Positions 36,101 to 49,611 of a DNA stretch of 64,000 bases are shown here, one piece after another. Origin of the DNA: Mesaphorura yosii (taxonomy: Eukaryota; Arthropoda; Collembola; Poduromorpha; Tullbergiidae); contig WIXG01000332.1 in assembly GCA_009869945.1 (NCBI GenBank), positions 22,381-86,380 on the forward strand, written 5' to 3'. Each line of letters starts with the position of its first letter. The stretch's first letter is position 1. The translations under genes were made by a program, and so were the position numbers. Under the pieces are notes generated by a model. It was not told the origin of the DNA, ran no database searches, and was given only the letters and a program-made list of their open reading frames with translations.

Positions 36101-39100
36101 TTTTGTGCCTCGGTGTGGCGCGCCTGTCATCAAGTGGAATACGAAAATTGTAATTACGGGGCAATGTAATTGCGAAAATACTACTAAAAGAAACAAGAGG
36201 CAATGAATCTGCAATTTCCCGCCCGCTTTCCATTGTGCAAATACAGTTATGCTTTTTTTGTACGCGTTTTTTACTTGTGCTTTCCTCACTCGCATGTTTT
36301 ATGGATTGTTTCCGAAACATTGCAACTTTACAATTGGCTACATTTAGAAATGCACTAAAATGGGCCATAACAAAGCCGTGTTTGTTCACGGGAAAAATTT
36401 GCCAATCGAGTTCATGGTTTCTCCTTGAAATTTTCACTGGTTCACTTTCTTGCACATTGCACTCTGTGTCAAGTTAATGGACGATACGACTTTGAATTCA
36501 AGATTGCATTCCGATGAGGTAATTAACGGTTGTTGAATTTCACCTGGCCATGGTAATAAAATTAGTATACACGGGTCAAATTCGAGTACACGCACAAGCT
36601 ACATGCGAGCTTGTACCGAGCACAGATTCGAGGAAGAATAAGAATAGACATTCAATTTGTACAGCAACGACAATGAGCGTGGCATGAATAATAAATTCTG
36701 CTGCTTAATCTGGCCGACCCTCTTTCTCGAGCATCGACATCGAGCCACAATCTCATCGGTGAGATCCAATGCACTGCGCATGTGTGGTGGAATAATTAAT
36801 CGTATGTGTTTATCCGTAGCCAGCAGAACACATTTACATGGCATCGCCTTGATGTACGCTCATTAGTCGTTTGATTCCTTGCATGGTAAATGCGAGTGCG
36901 AGTGCGACGGTGACTATTTAGCATAATGTATTTGAAGCATGCAGGAATAAATCCAAGTTCGAACGATTCGAGACCTCAGCTCGACTCGCAAGTGATAAGT
37001 GAAGAACCTCGATTGCATGTATATGATGATGTCGATTTCAAAAAACGAACGAACGAAAACGAAATGCCCATTGTTGAATGTGAATTTGTGACTGATATTT
37101 TTATGCTGTGCTGTGAGCGTGTGCAATGTAAACAACGAAGGAATTCGCATCGCATGAGTTAAACCCTTGAGGAAAATGAGTTTATAATTCCAGCTCATCC
37201 AAGACCAAGAGTACAGGACGGTCCAACCAACCCAGGCAGGCAGGGTTCATGGTTGTAGGAAATTACGAGTTGACCCAAATTCAGGTCAATGATACATTTC
37301 ACATTTGTAATTACTGTTTTAATACTTGGCGTCGTCCACGTCCGTCCATTCGAGTATTGAGTCATGTCAGATGTCGTGCATGCCAGCCGAAGTATTCGTG
37401 TCGTATTCACTTTGTGGTCAGTCATAAAGCTTAATTCTGCAAATATTTCATTCTTCCACTGAAGAACGCTCAGTCTTAATGACTTAATTGACTAGAATTA
37501 ATATCAATTACCATACTGACTCCACTCCAACTTCTTTTGCCTCATCCCAAGTGGCCTTTACCTTTCAGAAGAAAAAAAAATCGAATTTATGAAAGTAAAA
37601 TATACTCGATGACGATGATGAGAGACGATCAGCGCAGTGCAGCGCAGCGAGCTTACAGCTCAGCACATGCGCAATTGATTCGAGTGTGCCATCGGACGAT
37701 TGTTAAACTGCTATTGCTGTTCAGCAATTCAAACACGCCAAGACGAAGAAAACCTTGAATTTAAATTTCTGGCATATTTTATATTCAATTCATACACATA
37801 CATATAATTAGACACATACAATTCATGCATCGCAGCCACACGCTGGCGTGCGTCGTTGTCATAATCGTTATATAAGTAAGTCGTTGAGACTAGCCGCCTG
37901 CGCCGCGCCTGCAAGTGTTATATTTATCCGTGTTCATGTTCATTTTCAATCATAAATCTACGCTTGCATCATTATACCAGTGTTAAGCGTCTCTCTTCTG
38001 TTGCGCTGTTGCTGCTGCGTCTTGGGCATAGATCACACTCATGGACAATGATAAGCTGACGACGTGAGTGGACTTCATTATGAATTCAAGGCGAAACTTG
38101 TAATTGTAATGCGTGCATGCACTTGTTTAGTGTTTGCTGTTAACTCGGTTGCGGGCACTGGCAAAGACAAATGCATGGAAATGGAAGACGTCTGCACTGG
38201 CATGGACGCGGCTTGGCAAGTGGGAAAATGTGAATCTTCTCACCGAGACTCTCAATTTGTCTGTCAGGACATTGAAACAATACGTAATTGCAATGCAATT
38301 CTAGCGTAGCACGTCGGAAGAGAGAGTTTTGATGCAGAGCGGCCTTTGATTACATCAATTAAAGTTGAGTAGACTGGACTTGCGTCAAGTCAGGTTGTGT
38401 TAGCATTTAGCTCGAAGAAGAAACGCACGCAGCGCAGTGCAGAAGAGAAGTTGTTAAAAATGGTGCTAAGTGAATGTTTCACACAAGCCAAATGTGGCAT
38501 GGCTCGCATTCAATTTAATAATTGGATGATGCACAACAAGAAGAACAAAAACAACTTCAACTTTTTCTTTGCAACATTTCATTTCAGTCTGGCTATGCTA
38601 AATGGATTGATGGGCCGTTTTCCTTTTCTTCGCACTGCCCATGTGTAGCTTGCTTAACGCGTCGTTAATAAGCTTAGGTGGTCGAGCCCAATCATGACAA
38701 TATATTCGTAAACAGCTTTAGTGACGAATCTTCAGCCTATCAGTACTTAATTTCGTTATTTTCTTTGTTTCCAGAGTCAAATTTGGCGTTTCGCTAGGGG
38801 AAGTATGCAAGAATGACATTCCAGGGCCTCTGCTGGTAAGTGTTTATGTTTGTGTTGTCTTTCTGGAGATATTCTTGGACAAGATGAATTTGTGGCAACA
38901 ATACGATTACGATACAGAGTTGGATGATCTTCCGCTGAACCAGCATTTCAACTTCAATCCGCGTTAACACCAGCGCACTCGATGATGATGAGACGTCGTA
39001 TCGTGTTCTTTTTGTATGCACAGATGCGGACATTCGTTTCGTATTCATTGCGGGGAAGAACAGACTCCAATGAATTGTTGCATGTCATTCACCTCTTCCC

Positions 39101-42100
39101 CATATTTATTTACATTATGAGTGGCATGGCTAGCTGTTTACGGAAAGGCGAGTGCGAGACAAGACGTTGGGCAAGAAATGCTTGTGGAAATGGAATCGGG
39201 TTGACGTCATTGACATAAATCCTGCAAAACGGGGAAAAGAAACCAAACAAAACAAAGCCAAAATGAGATTTAATCCCAAATCAACCATGATCGAGTTTAA
39301 ATATTTAAATTCCAGACTTTGGAGTTGAAGTATTCGGTCTCCGTCTGACAGATTCTATACGCGAAATGACGCCCTGAATTATGATAGCTTGCCCTGATTA
39401 CTCTAAAGCAATTCACTCCAACTCAGTTCGCATTGGCATGGACGCGCGCGACACGATTTGCGGTTGCACAACAATTAAAGCAGAAATTACAGGTGTTGTG
39501 AGAACTGAAGATGTGCAGGTGCACTTGATTGAGAAGTGAGTCACACGAAACAGGATCGACGGGAAATGCTATTCTCGTTTGCTTTGCACTTTACACAGAC
39601 TTGTAATTGTGCTGCCGGCTGATTCAATGCAATTTTCTAATGAAAGGAGCAGCGCATCAACAATGCGAGCTTTCATTCCGCTGCTCCGCGCACTGTTGGT
39701 AGGGTTCGTGTGACGTGATTTCAATTGGCTTCAGTTTGACCCACTTCGGCGGCGTACAGCGTTCGTACGCACACCTGAGCTAAGCTCGAGAGCGTGAAAC
39801 CACATTCATTCGCCTCTTGCGGTCGTTCTTATTGTGACAACACAATGAAACCAAACCCTGTGTGCTTTTGACTTTTGTCGTGTCATTTGATCTTGTTTCG
39901 AAATCCAAGAATTTGGCTAACAGTCTTCTCACTCCCACCCGCATTGCCAAGCAGCGGCACGGGTACGATAAGTCAATGCTAGAAAAGTACGTTGACGCTG
40001 ACGTCAAACCCCACTCAAAGAAGTCTTACAAAAATGGAGCAGAACAAATTCGAAGTTTTCAACTTTGTATAAAATGTGAGGGACCCGTGTTCTTAATTTT
40101 TCGGCACGTGCGAGATTTGGCAAGCCGTCTGATTCTTGCTCGAAATCGGACGTTGTAAAACGAAAGCTGAGCTCGAGCAGAGACGATTTAAGTAGAATAC
40201 TGCTAAGCAACTAGATTCTTATTATGTTAGATGACTTCATCTTCATTTTCCAAACACGCAGGAAATATTTATAAATATATATTAAATCATTTTTCGTAAA
40301 ACGCTTGGGCAATTTGGATTTCCTGCCTGTGAGTGCCTTCAAAATGGCTGACAAGTAACGGTGACACCATTTCCGTTAATTTAGATAGTAAGTAATTTCA
40401 CTCGCATCGTACAGTTCCAAGAAATTGAGGTCTAGCGCAATTAACCTGAAAGGTTTCATCCGATTTAATTGAGTAAGTTGAAATAAATGCCTCACAATAC
40501 TGGAAGCAGAATAAAATAACACGTGGAGTCGTAGAGATTTCGCTTGTTGACAAACAAAGCGTACATTTCTCTCGAGAGAAAGCAATAAAGCTACTTTCCT
40601 GCTATAAAGAGAAGCCACATGAACGTGGCTCTTTCATCAGGACGTATTTTGTGAACTATGTGCTACACGAATGGTTTTCAGAGTGAAAACACGCATAATG
40701 AAGAGAAAACTTGGCACGCGTACGCGTCATCATCAACCTCACTCAGCCAACCGACAACTGAGTTGGCTGTTGTTGACCTTCTTTCCTCCGCTTCATTCAT
40801 GAATTCGTATTTTTATTCATCAATGAAATGGATTGTTTGAAGTTAATCGACATTACTCAATTCAAATTTTAGAGCCAAGACCCTCCACATCCTTTCCGAG
40901 TGGGCTCGCAGTCTCGAAGGACGTGTTCATTTCAAACTGAAAATATTTTCTTGTGTAAAGAGACGCGCCTTGCGTTTGAAGCATCTCATTAGATAAAAAG
41001 CAATGAAACCTCACTTGGCTTGGCTTTCAGAGTCGATTACTGTAAATTAACAAATAAAAGATGCAAATCGAGTCGACATTCGTCTTCGCACTCAGTCGTC
41101 CCTCGATGCTATCGCATTTGTATGTCGACACCGTCTGGATCTATTTTATGCGCGATTGGGCAACACTTCTTCGTCTTCTTCACGATCACGCGGCAGGATG
41201 CTGCATTTTCTTCACAACTGTTCAGTTTCTGGAAAGATTTTGCCCACTTTTCTTTGTTTCTGGAATTGCGTTATAAAAGTCTGAGAAAACATGTTTTCAA
41301 GGGAAAATATTTCTATTTTAAGGTGAAACCCGAAGCTATTTCTGACTCAGTTCTCGCGTCGTCGGGCTCCTTCCATTTCAATTTCGGCAGCTAAATACGC
41401 AGGGCACACGCGCTGTGTGATCTGTGATCTCATTATGCCAACACATGTGTGATGCATCCCTCTGAAAAATTTCCAAGCTCTCATTTCCACGCCTGCATGC
41501 ATTTTGAGTTCTTGAAGGCCAGACTTGCAGAATGCATTCCGATTCCCTTGCACGATTGCCACCACCGACGATGAACGATGAGCTACATAAAATATGTGTG
41601 CAGTCTGCTCATGGACGGCATAACTTCACAGTAAAGCTACTGCGTTAGAACATTCGTGCTCTTTCCTGAATGAATCCGTCGGTCCATGAATGCTTCATGT
41701 CGCATGCCGCACGGAAATTTTTAATCCTCTGTTTATTTATACGAATCACAAGTACGTGGCAAGAGAATCCGTGTGAGTTTTCGTAATCTCCTGAGACATT
41801 TGGTCGACTACCGCGTTATCTCGCTCAAGTGCATGTCTTCTGACATGATTTGTGTGATTTATTCTGGGCTGCCACGTAGAACGCAAACAAGCAAACCTTA
41901 CATAAGCGTAGGAAAGTGTCAAGGCTTTTCACAAGACGTTGATACTTTATTTACTTAAAGCAGGCGAGATTTAAAAATCAAATCGTAGACATTCTGTCTT
42001 ACTGTGCATCGAATGACGCTAATTCGGCGTCGAGAGTGCGAGTGAACCGAGATCGGCATGCTTTTTGACTATCGTAAGAGCGATTAACGAGGCCAGCTTT

Positions 42101-45100
42101 GGGCTTTCGATTTGGGATCGAGGAAGATGAAATCGCAAATTTGTGAGCATATAGAATTTTGTTTGCAGAATGCTTCGCCGATTTTCTGCTTGAATGAAGC
42201 TGGACATGGAGGAGTTTTGGATCGCATCTCTCTAAAAATAAATGTGAATGACATCGAACATCATTGTAATGTGGTAGACACTAGACAGGCAGACTCGCAG
42301 ATTTACATTACAAATGACAAGGCCGAGAGCCTCGTCATGCTCGGCCTGGCCTTCCTCCTCGGCTTCTCTAAATAAATCTTAATGGGTAAATTTAGTGCAC
42401 TCGTGCCGTATTTATAGCTTCCAATCTTGTAATATTTTCTATTATTAGCGGGAAAGGTTATCCGAGAACTCATTACGCCACGGCCACGGCAGACACTCAG
42501 ACACGTCTTCTCTGCAGGCATGAAATCTTGACATGGCCCCAATACAAGCATGAAATTAAAACCACTGCCTTTGGAATTCATTTACGCTGTGCCGTGCCTC
42601 GCCGTGAATATATCGTCTTACCGCATATTTCATTTTTATTACAGTTTTTCTAATTTATTTTACTATTTTCGTTTTCATGTGCTCTGACGTGAGCTCAAAT
42701 GAAAAGTAATGACTGCATTATGTGCCTTAATTTATGAGCATTCGTTTCCTGTCTCCTCTGCAATACGCCTCATGACCTTTGGCTTGACATACAGAATCAA
42801 TACGACCTGGGCCTCGGAATCGGGTCGCATGTGAAATTGTGAAATGCACACAGGCGATACCAACATTCGCTTGTCTCCGCGTCCGCACATGTGCATGCTC
42901 GCTTTGCTAGCAAGAACTTTGAAGTGTAATAAAAGTGAGCTGAGAATGATTCATTAGAGATGAAGGGAACAAATAACGTCTAAATATAGACTGCGACTGC
43001 ACTGCAGCGAAGGCTGAGGCCGAGATGGAGACTGAGCCATGGGAGGCATTTAATAAGCTGACATATCATATTAATTGTGCACTTGTCTGAAGCCCGAATT
43101 GCAACAATGTTCGTATATGAGGAACGTATCAAGTCGTATACCGTTCGTGTCGTAACTAATTTTGGAAGGTTCATCCATAAATGTAAACATGCGGACGCGG
43201 TATGGCGTGGTTTCGTGGCAGTGGCGAATATTAATGAATGTTACATAATAATAAGTTTGTGGTCAGGAGAGAAAGAAACAAAGTTGGAATGAATGAAGTT
43301 TAGAGCCCAGAGAGTCTAGAGTGGATGGATATGGGCCAAGGTGTATAAAAATGCAATTATACCAAATCTGTCTGAGAATCTCCTTTATTAACAATAACTT
43401 GCCCACCATTTTGGTTTTTCAAGTGTACGTGTCCTTCTTCAATACCACAATAGACTTGCTTTGCTACTCTTCGGCCGTAATTGGTCATCGCCCGATCAAG
43501 ATAGCGTTTCATCGATTTGGAATCTAATCAATTGATCTACCTTGAAGCGTATAGGCAATTGGCGATTCATCAGCAGTGTAAAAATTGTTCTGTTTAAGAG
43601 AGCGTCCAATCACGGTCAGCACTGCTTGGCTGCTTGGCCGAACCAAAACTATTGACACAGAGCGAGAAGGGCTAATGAAAGTTCCAGTGAATGAAAACAG
43701 ACTAAACTCCTGCTACCACTTGGATTTGAATTTGGTTACTTTTGCATGCAAATGCATTGACACACATGCTCCGTCAAGCGTGCTGCAACGAAATCTCCAT
43801 TCGTGATTTGTGGACGCTGATGTTTTGACTGTGGTGAAAGCGTTCTTGCGTGTTGCCTACACGCATTTCGTTTTAAATGGAAATGTGATTAACTGTGGTT
43901 GACGTTGGCGACAGTTGATTTTTATGCAAATCTGCGACGTGTTTAGGCTGCTTTATTTATAAACCTGACAAACAAGAACTGAAGTGCGCTGGGCGTGATT
44001 CTTGGAACTTCTAAGTTTCTGCGCAGCTTTCTCCTGACGGGACGACGTATAGTGGTGAAAATGAAGATAAAGGCTTATCAATTGTAAACATGACTGGCAA
44101 CTCGGAAATTGGCAACAAATTCATCTTGTCATGCTACATGTATATAATTGGGCGCGACTGCAAAGAATTAATATTTTTCTGTTTTTTACACAGATTCTAA
44201 TTCTCAAGCTGAACAAGGAAGGTCCATACAGGAAGGACGTATTTCGTGCTCCCGGCCATCATGGGAATATGAAAAAGCTGATTCACTTTCTGCACAGTGG
44301 CCGCTTGGTTAACATCGATCACTACAGCGTCTACACGATCGCGTCTGTCCTGAAAAAGTTTCTCCGAAAGCTTCCTGGCGGGATTTTTGGCGTTGAAGGC
44401 GAGCAGGAACTTTTCAGAGTGATCGAAATGACAAATGTGGAAGAACAGAGGGACCTCGTTCATTTGTGAGTCGCCTCATTTCATTCTAACAGCTTGACGT
44501 AAATTGCAAATAACAATAACCAAAGTATCTTGCCGATTGCAGGTTATTTTCCACACTGCCTACGTGCACTCAGAGACTTATTGTCCTCCTCTTTGGGACT
44601 TTTCGAGTGATTGCGTCCAATTCGGAGAGGATGTCGACAGGAATGACTGCTGAGGCGTTGGGTGTCTCGGTCGCTCCGTCTTTCTTCCAGTCTTGTGTCT
44701 CGGATGGAAAAACAGCCAAAATGGAGGACGTCAAAAGATTCAAAGTGAGTTTATGCAGGACCTTGAGCATTGTTTCAAATTTTTAACTAGAAATCACAAT
44801 TCAAATTTCACTTTGCTATTCACTTCACCGTCTCTCTTCACGCTTTTTCAATCAGATTTATTCACCTTTCACGCGCCGAGCGTTCCTTTGCTTTCAAAAA
44901 CTTTCAATCATCTTGACTAAATTGGATTTATTCATACTTCAACTACTTTACACTTTTCTGAGTCTCGCCTCTTTTCTCTCGACATGTGAACACATGTTTA
45001 CATGGAGTTGAATATATTGTGTTTCTTAAACTACACTAAAATCTCGAGCATGGAACCTCCTCTAACATTAATTAAAATGTTTTGATGTTTCCTTCATTCA

Positions 45101-48100
45101 GATGTCTGATTTCATGTTTACCGTTGCACTTTAACTCATGTCTCCTGTTTGTGATTCATGTGCATACTTTGTAAAAATTCCAGTCGCCAGTCATTTACTA
45201 AATTTGAAATTTCTGGATACTATTTCTCTTTTTATCTTTCAATCTTCCTCTCACACTTGATTCACTGCCCTCACCTCGAAAATAATTCCTCCCCAAATGT
45301 GAATTTAAAAGGATGAAGTGGAAGTAAGTCGTCCATCACTTTACTTCTTGACAAGAAATTGTGCTCGTGACTCGTGACGTTTGTCCTTTTGGTCCAAGGT
45401 TTAGTGATTGCATTCGAGTAGTGTTTTTGACAAATTTGTCATTTTGCAATTTTGAAGCCGTGTCGGACTTGAGTTGTGCCTTGATTCTGGATTCGAGTCT
45501 CGGTTTTAAAAATTACATTTTTGAAATTGTATATAGAAAAATGGATTTCTCTCATTGCGCTTGGAACTTGCGAATGTCTTTGATTGCATGCTTTCCTTCT
45601 AATTGTCTCTGTTTCGCTTTGGCTGAATGATTCTGTTTCGTTGATATGTGTGCTGTGCAAGTCTTCGTTTGTCTACTTGTATCATGATGATTCCGACAGC
45701 TCTTTCAGTACTCTAGAAATAGAATAACTGCCTACGTCCTACCAACGGATAGCTCCTTCACTCCATGTCACATTATATGCTAATGGCACGATTTGATGAA
45801 CCACTTCAGGTCGCAACAAAAATCATGAAATTTCTGATTGAGAATTTTGGAGTGACCAACTTGTACGGCCGCAACAACTACGAGTACTACGCCCGCATCA
45901 CTGGACGCATTCTCAAAATAGAGGAGGATTGGATCTTTAGCTTCCGCTATCCACCAGACAGTGTCGTTTCTCGTAAGTTGAGTTTCTCTTATCTCCCTCG
46001 ACCTGCAGTCAGCTGGTATTTACTTTTGATCTCCATTCGAAGTCTGTGAGTCATAAATCATAAAAGCAAAGTACATGAGGGATAAACAGAAAATTGTGCA
46101 ACACGGTCCAGTCGAGTCAGAAGAGTCTTACGTAAATGCGAGCAATAATTCTATTTTTAGCCTGTCCATGAGCAGACTTTATCTGGGAAATGGATGCGGA
46201 CCATTTGCTAGAGAAGAATATTACGATTGTGAAAGTTAATTTCTGTACATGGAAAAAGCTCGACTTCGATATCGGAGAATTACCTGCAGTGTGGCAACCA
46301 GGCTATTTTTAACCCGGTTAATATGTGATAACGCTTTGAAAATGAACCACCACTTTTCTTTATTACGCCCTGTAATCTGATTACAGTTGCTGGAAACTAT
46401 AAATAATCTCAATAATTATTAACTTGCTACTGACGTTAATGTACTCGAATATTTATTTTCCACTGCCAGTCTAAAGTTAGCAGTTTGCGATCCAACTTTC
46501 ATGGCTCTTCAGATTCCTGAAATGTTTCTGCCCGAGACTATTACTTAAATTGTTGGATGTTGTAAACAGGTCAGATTTCACTTTGGGCAGAGAAGACGTG
46601 GTTGGAAGACGAATCTTCACGATGGGGGCTAAGAATCAATTTGAAAGGTAAATTCCCGTCATATTGATGTCTCACCTAGTATGTTAAGGAAATCTGAGTG
46701 TAATTCAAAGCGTGTGCTAATTTTCCTTGATTCGGCAGCCATGTCACAACAGGAAGAGAGCCAGTCGACTCCAGCGCTCATCGAGACTGGTGATAGATTG
46801 GAAACTGTGGAGCTTGGCGAAGCAAGCAGCTCACTCACCATCATTCCGGAAAATACGCTGCTTGAGAATTATGCTCGACTCAATCTGACTCCGGAGGAGT
46901 GTCTCTTCCAGGTATTCTTTGAGTCTAAATCAAAGCAGCCCGTATTTTGCATTTTGACCTGTTTCGTGGTACATCTTGATTTGACCTATTAGTCTGTGGC
47001 AATTGCAATGGCGGTATATTTGGCAATGAGAAAGGATTGCGGAATGCGTTGCGGAATTTTATCGTAAAAGAATGAATTTGTTTTGTGTTGCATTTGTCAC
47101 GCAGCTGCATTGACGTAAATGGGATTTCAGTTTTTCACTTTCACCCGCCCTTGAGAATTTGGATTTAGAATTCCAGTCCTTTTTAGGGTAAAACAGAAAG
47201 ATTAGTGCTGAGTTTAGTTTAGAAATGAGATTGCCTGCAGGCGCTTTATGACAGATAGAAAGCTAAAATTAAAATCTGTACAACAAATAAACTGTCAATC
47301 TGTCTCAAATTTTTTGAAGGATTCTTCGTTTCGCCACCAAACTGCGTCTAGGAGTTCTAGTAATTTGCACATGAGTCTAGACGAGCTCAAAGCAATTAAT
47401 CACTACGCTGAAAGCACTAAAAGCTTAACATTCCTGCCGCAGGTACTGACACTACGTCAATTTTTATTTCTATTTTCATTGTTTCGAATTTCACGTTTTC
47501 TGCGACTGTACACTTCGCACGGTATCATGTTTTCGTGTGTATTTTAATCTGTGTTTAGCAAATTGTGCATTTTATTACTCGTAGACCTCACATTTAATTT
47601 CTGAAGCAGGCGCCGAGCCGAATTTTTGTTTTGTCTACTACGATTTTTTGCTGTTTTGTTGCATGTTGCATATGCGTGTGCTTTTACTTTTTGCTCATGA
47701 CTTTGCAGAATTGCATGGTTTTAGAAATATTGCATGGCATGCTGTATGTCCTGTCTTACTAAAATTTGCATTAGGGTTAGAATTTGGAATGGGGTCAAAC
47801 ACATTGTAGCATGTTCGTCAATTCTTTGATTGGAACAAATACCTGGATAGCTGCTCGGGTGCTTTGGACAATAAATAAATATACTCTGGTTCCCGTAATA
47901 CAAAGAGACAGAATCCATTTAACAAACAACCCTCCAATACCCAGGCAGATTCGTAGTATCTCAACTCGTGTAGCTTACCCACGAGATGTTTTTATTGAGC
48001 TGTGTGATACGTAATGCTAATTAGGTGTACTCATGCCGCTGATTGGCTGATGATTGTATCCGTGTTTTGTCTTGTGTCTTGCATATTGCCAATAACAAGG

Positions 48101-49611
48101 GCTTTTGAGTGATTTTGGTCTATAAACTATTGCGCTAACAAAATTTCAGTGATTTTGTATGAATGAGCGATGGTATATCATTGCCTAGGTTCATGAGCGG
48201 CAGACAGCTCGCTTGAAGGCGCGTTCAGACTGGTTTCTCTCACCCTCGCCAGTCCCGTTCGCGTCACCGGACAGGCGACATTTCGAGCGGAGCGGCGTCG
48301 GTGGCGGAAGTGGACATATTCTGAGGGAAGACGCAAATCGAAAGTCTGCTAAAGGTTTGTCGACTTGTGGAGTGTCCTAGCAACTAGGCTTATAGCAATA
48401 ACTGCTGCCTACTCCGCTTTGTTGCGGTATTCGTCTGTTTATAGCCTCCAGTCAGCACTGCAGTCGCATTAGCACATAAACTTTTACTAATTAATAATAA
48501 ATTAATTATTTTGATTTCGCATTTTGCATGCTTCTGCTCAGCACGTATTCGATACTAATACTTCTTTTTCACGTAGTGGTGCATTTCTAACCAGGCTTAA
48601 TAAATGCATGCAAGCAAGCAAAGGCAATTCAAATTTGTTAACGAAGCTTTTAAGTAAGTGACGTAAAGTTACTTTAAAGTTTCACGTTCTAAATTACTAG
48701 ATTACATCACAAGTGAGAAACATCTCCTTGAAATGCTGGATGCGCAGTTTATTTACTAAAATGCGATCGTTGTTTATATGTACATAAATTCGCAGATCGG
48801 GTTCAGCGCCCTGCGAGCTAATATAGAATAGACTTATCCGTGTCCCTCCGCTTGAAATGTTCGGCGTCTCTAACTTTGATTCTCCCGATTCACAGGAGGC
48901 TTCGGAGGAATCCTCAGCGCCAGCGCCGAGTCCTTGAAGCAGCTCGTTCGCCGCACCTCCAGCAAAGAGAAGGACGGGAGCAGACGACTAGTTAGACGAA
49001 CATCCAGTAAAAAGAACAAAGAGAACGGAAACGTCGGAGCGGGCAACAACAACAGCAGCAGTACAAATTTGAACATAACGAGCAACGGAGGTGGCAAATG
49101 TAAGGCAGCCTCGACCCCAATCACATCGTCTAGTCAGCACAGGGAGCCGCAGCAGCCACCCTCTTCAATTTTAGTGTTGCCACCGTCGCCACAGGTGTCG
49201 GTGAACTCATCCAACTCGAACCAACATTCCAATCTCAGTGCGACGGCCATCGATGCTCTGAGCACCGTCGTGAACGTAAGCGAGGGCGACTCTGCGTCCG
49301 ATTTTGGGAGCACCACCGCCCGAGCTGAACTTTCCGACCCTCCTAAGCTTCAGAAGAAACCACGTAAACTCGATTTTGACAGCGCAGTTGCGCAGGAAGA
49401 CGACATCATTCCAGCCGACGATGTTATTCCGGTTCCTGGAGCCACCGGTCACAAAGACGGGCGTCCAGTCGATGAGCTTATCAAAGACGCAATTGCTGGA
49501 GCATCCAGCTCGACGCCAGCAACAGCGCCTACTTCCATCACCGCGAAAGATTGCACGGAAACAAATGTTCAAACTTTCCATGTTACCCTAACGTACAAAC
49601 CTAGAATTTAA
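27149..49611 (+). CDS. RhoGAP domain protein with long Ser-rich C-terminal tail, eleven exons
   Basis: Exons: 27149-27255, 30376-30516, 38775-38835, 44194-44465, 44543-44744, 45810-45972, 46570-46647, 46739-46911, 47320-47442, 48189-48354 and 48896-49611; about 733 residues, with every phase closing. The start MSSWLRRMQKRA is the only suitable ATG, and its phase-2 donor fits the next exon. The RhoGAP domain spans about residues 84-280: FGVSLGEVC, IPGPLL, then KDVFRAPG with the arginine finger at R121, SVYTIASVLKKFLRKLPGGIF, LFGTFRVIASNSE and the C-terminal helix EALGVSVAPSFF. It should stimulate GTP hydrolysis by a Rho-family GTPase. After the domain come WAEKTWLEDESSRWGLRINLK, an LDELKAINHYAEST helix, and a basic/Ser-rich tail with two LVRRTSSK motifs (residues 512-534). 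The GAP core recalls the ARHGAP20/TAGAP branch, but orthology is not assigned. Introns 2 and 3 are 8.3 and 5.4 kb. Confidence 0.9.
27256..44193 (+). other. First three introns of the RhoGAP gene
   Basis: The introns are 27256-30375, 30517-38774 and 38836-44193. These 16.6 kb hold no gene I can defend. Noted within: a TATATATA motif at 30057-30064 about 320 bp before the second exon, an imperfect inverted repeat built on GGTAC/GTACC around 31220-31252, and a short Cys-containing open frame at 38064-38309. Large 5' introns of this kind commonly hold enhancers or alternative promoters, which the sequence alone cannot show. Confidence 0.5.
44745..48895 (+). other. Downstream introns of the RhoGAP gene
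   Basis: The introns are 44745-45809, 45973-46569, 46648-46738, 46912-47319, 47443-48188 and 48355-48895, all with GT donors and AG acceptors. Only ordinary AT-rich sequence is seen in them. Confidence 0.6.

Noticed and set aside
49207-49591. Frames of 95-124 codons overlapping the last RhoGAP exon
   Set aside because: They are shadows of the Ser/Pro-rich coding exon; the continuous phase from upstream exons fixes the other frame.
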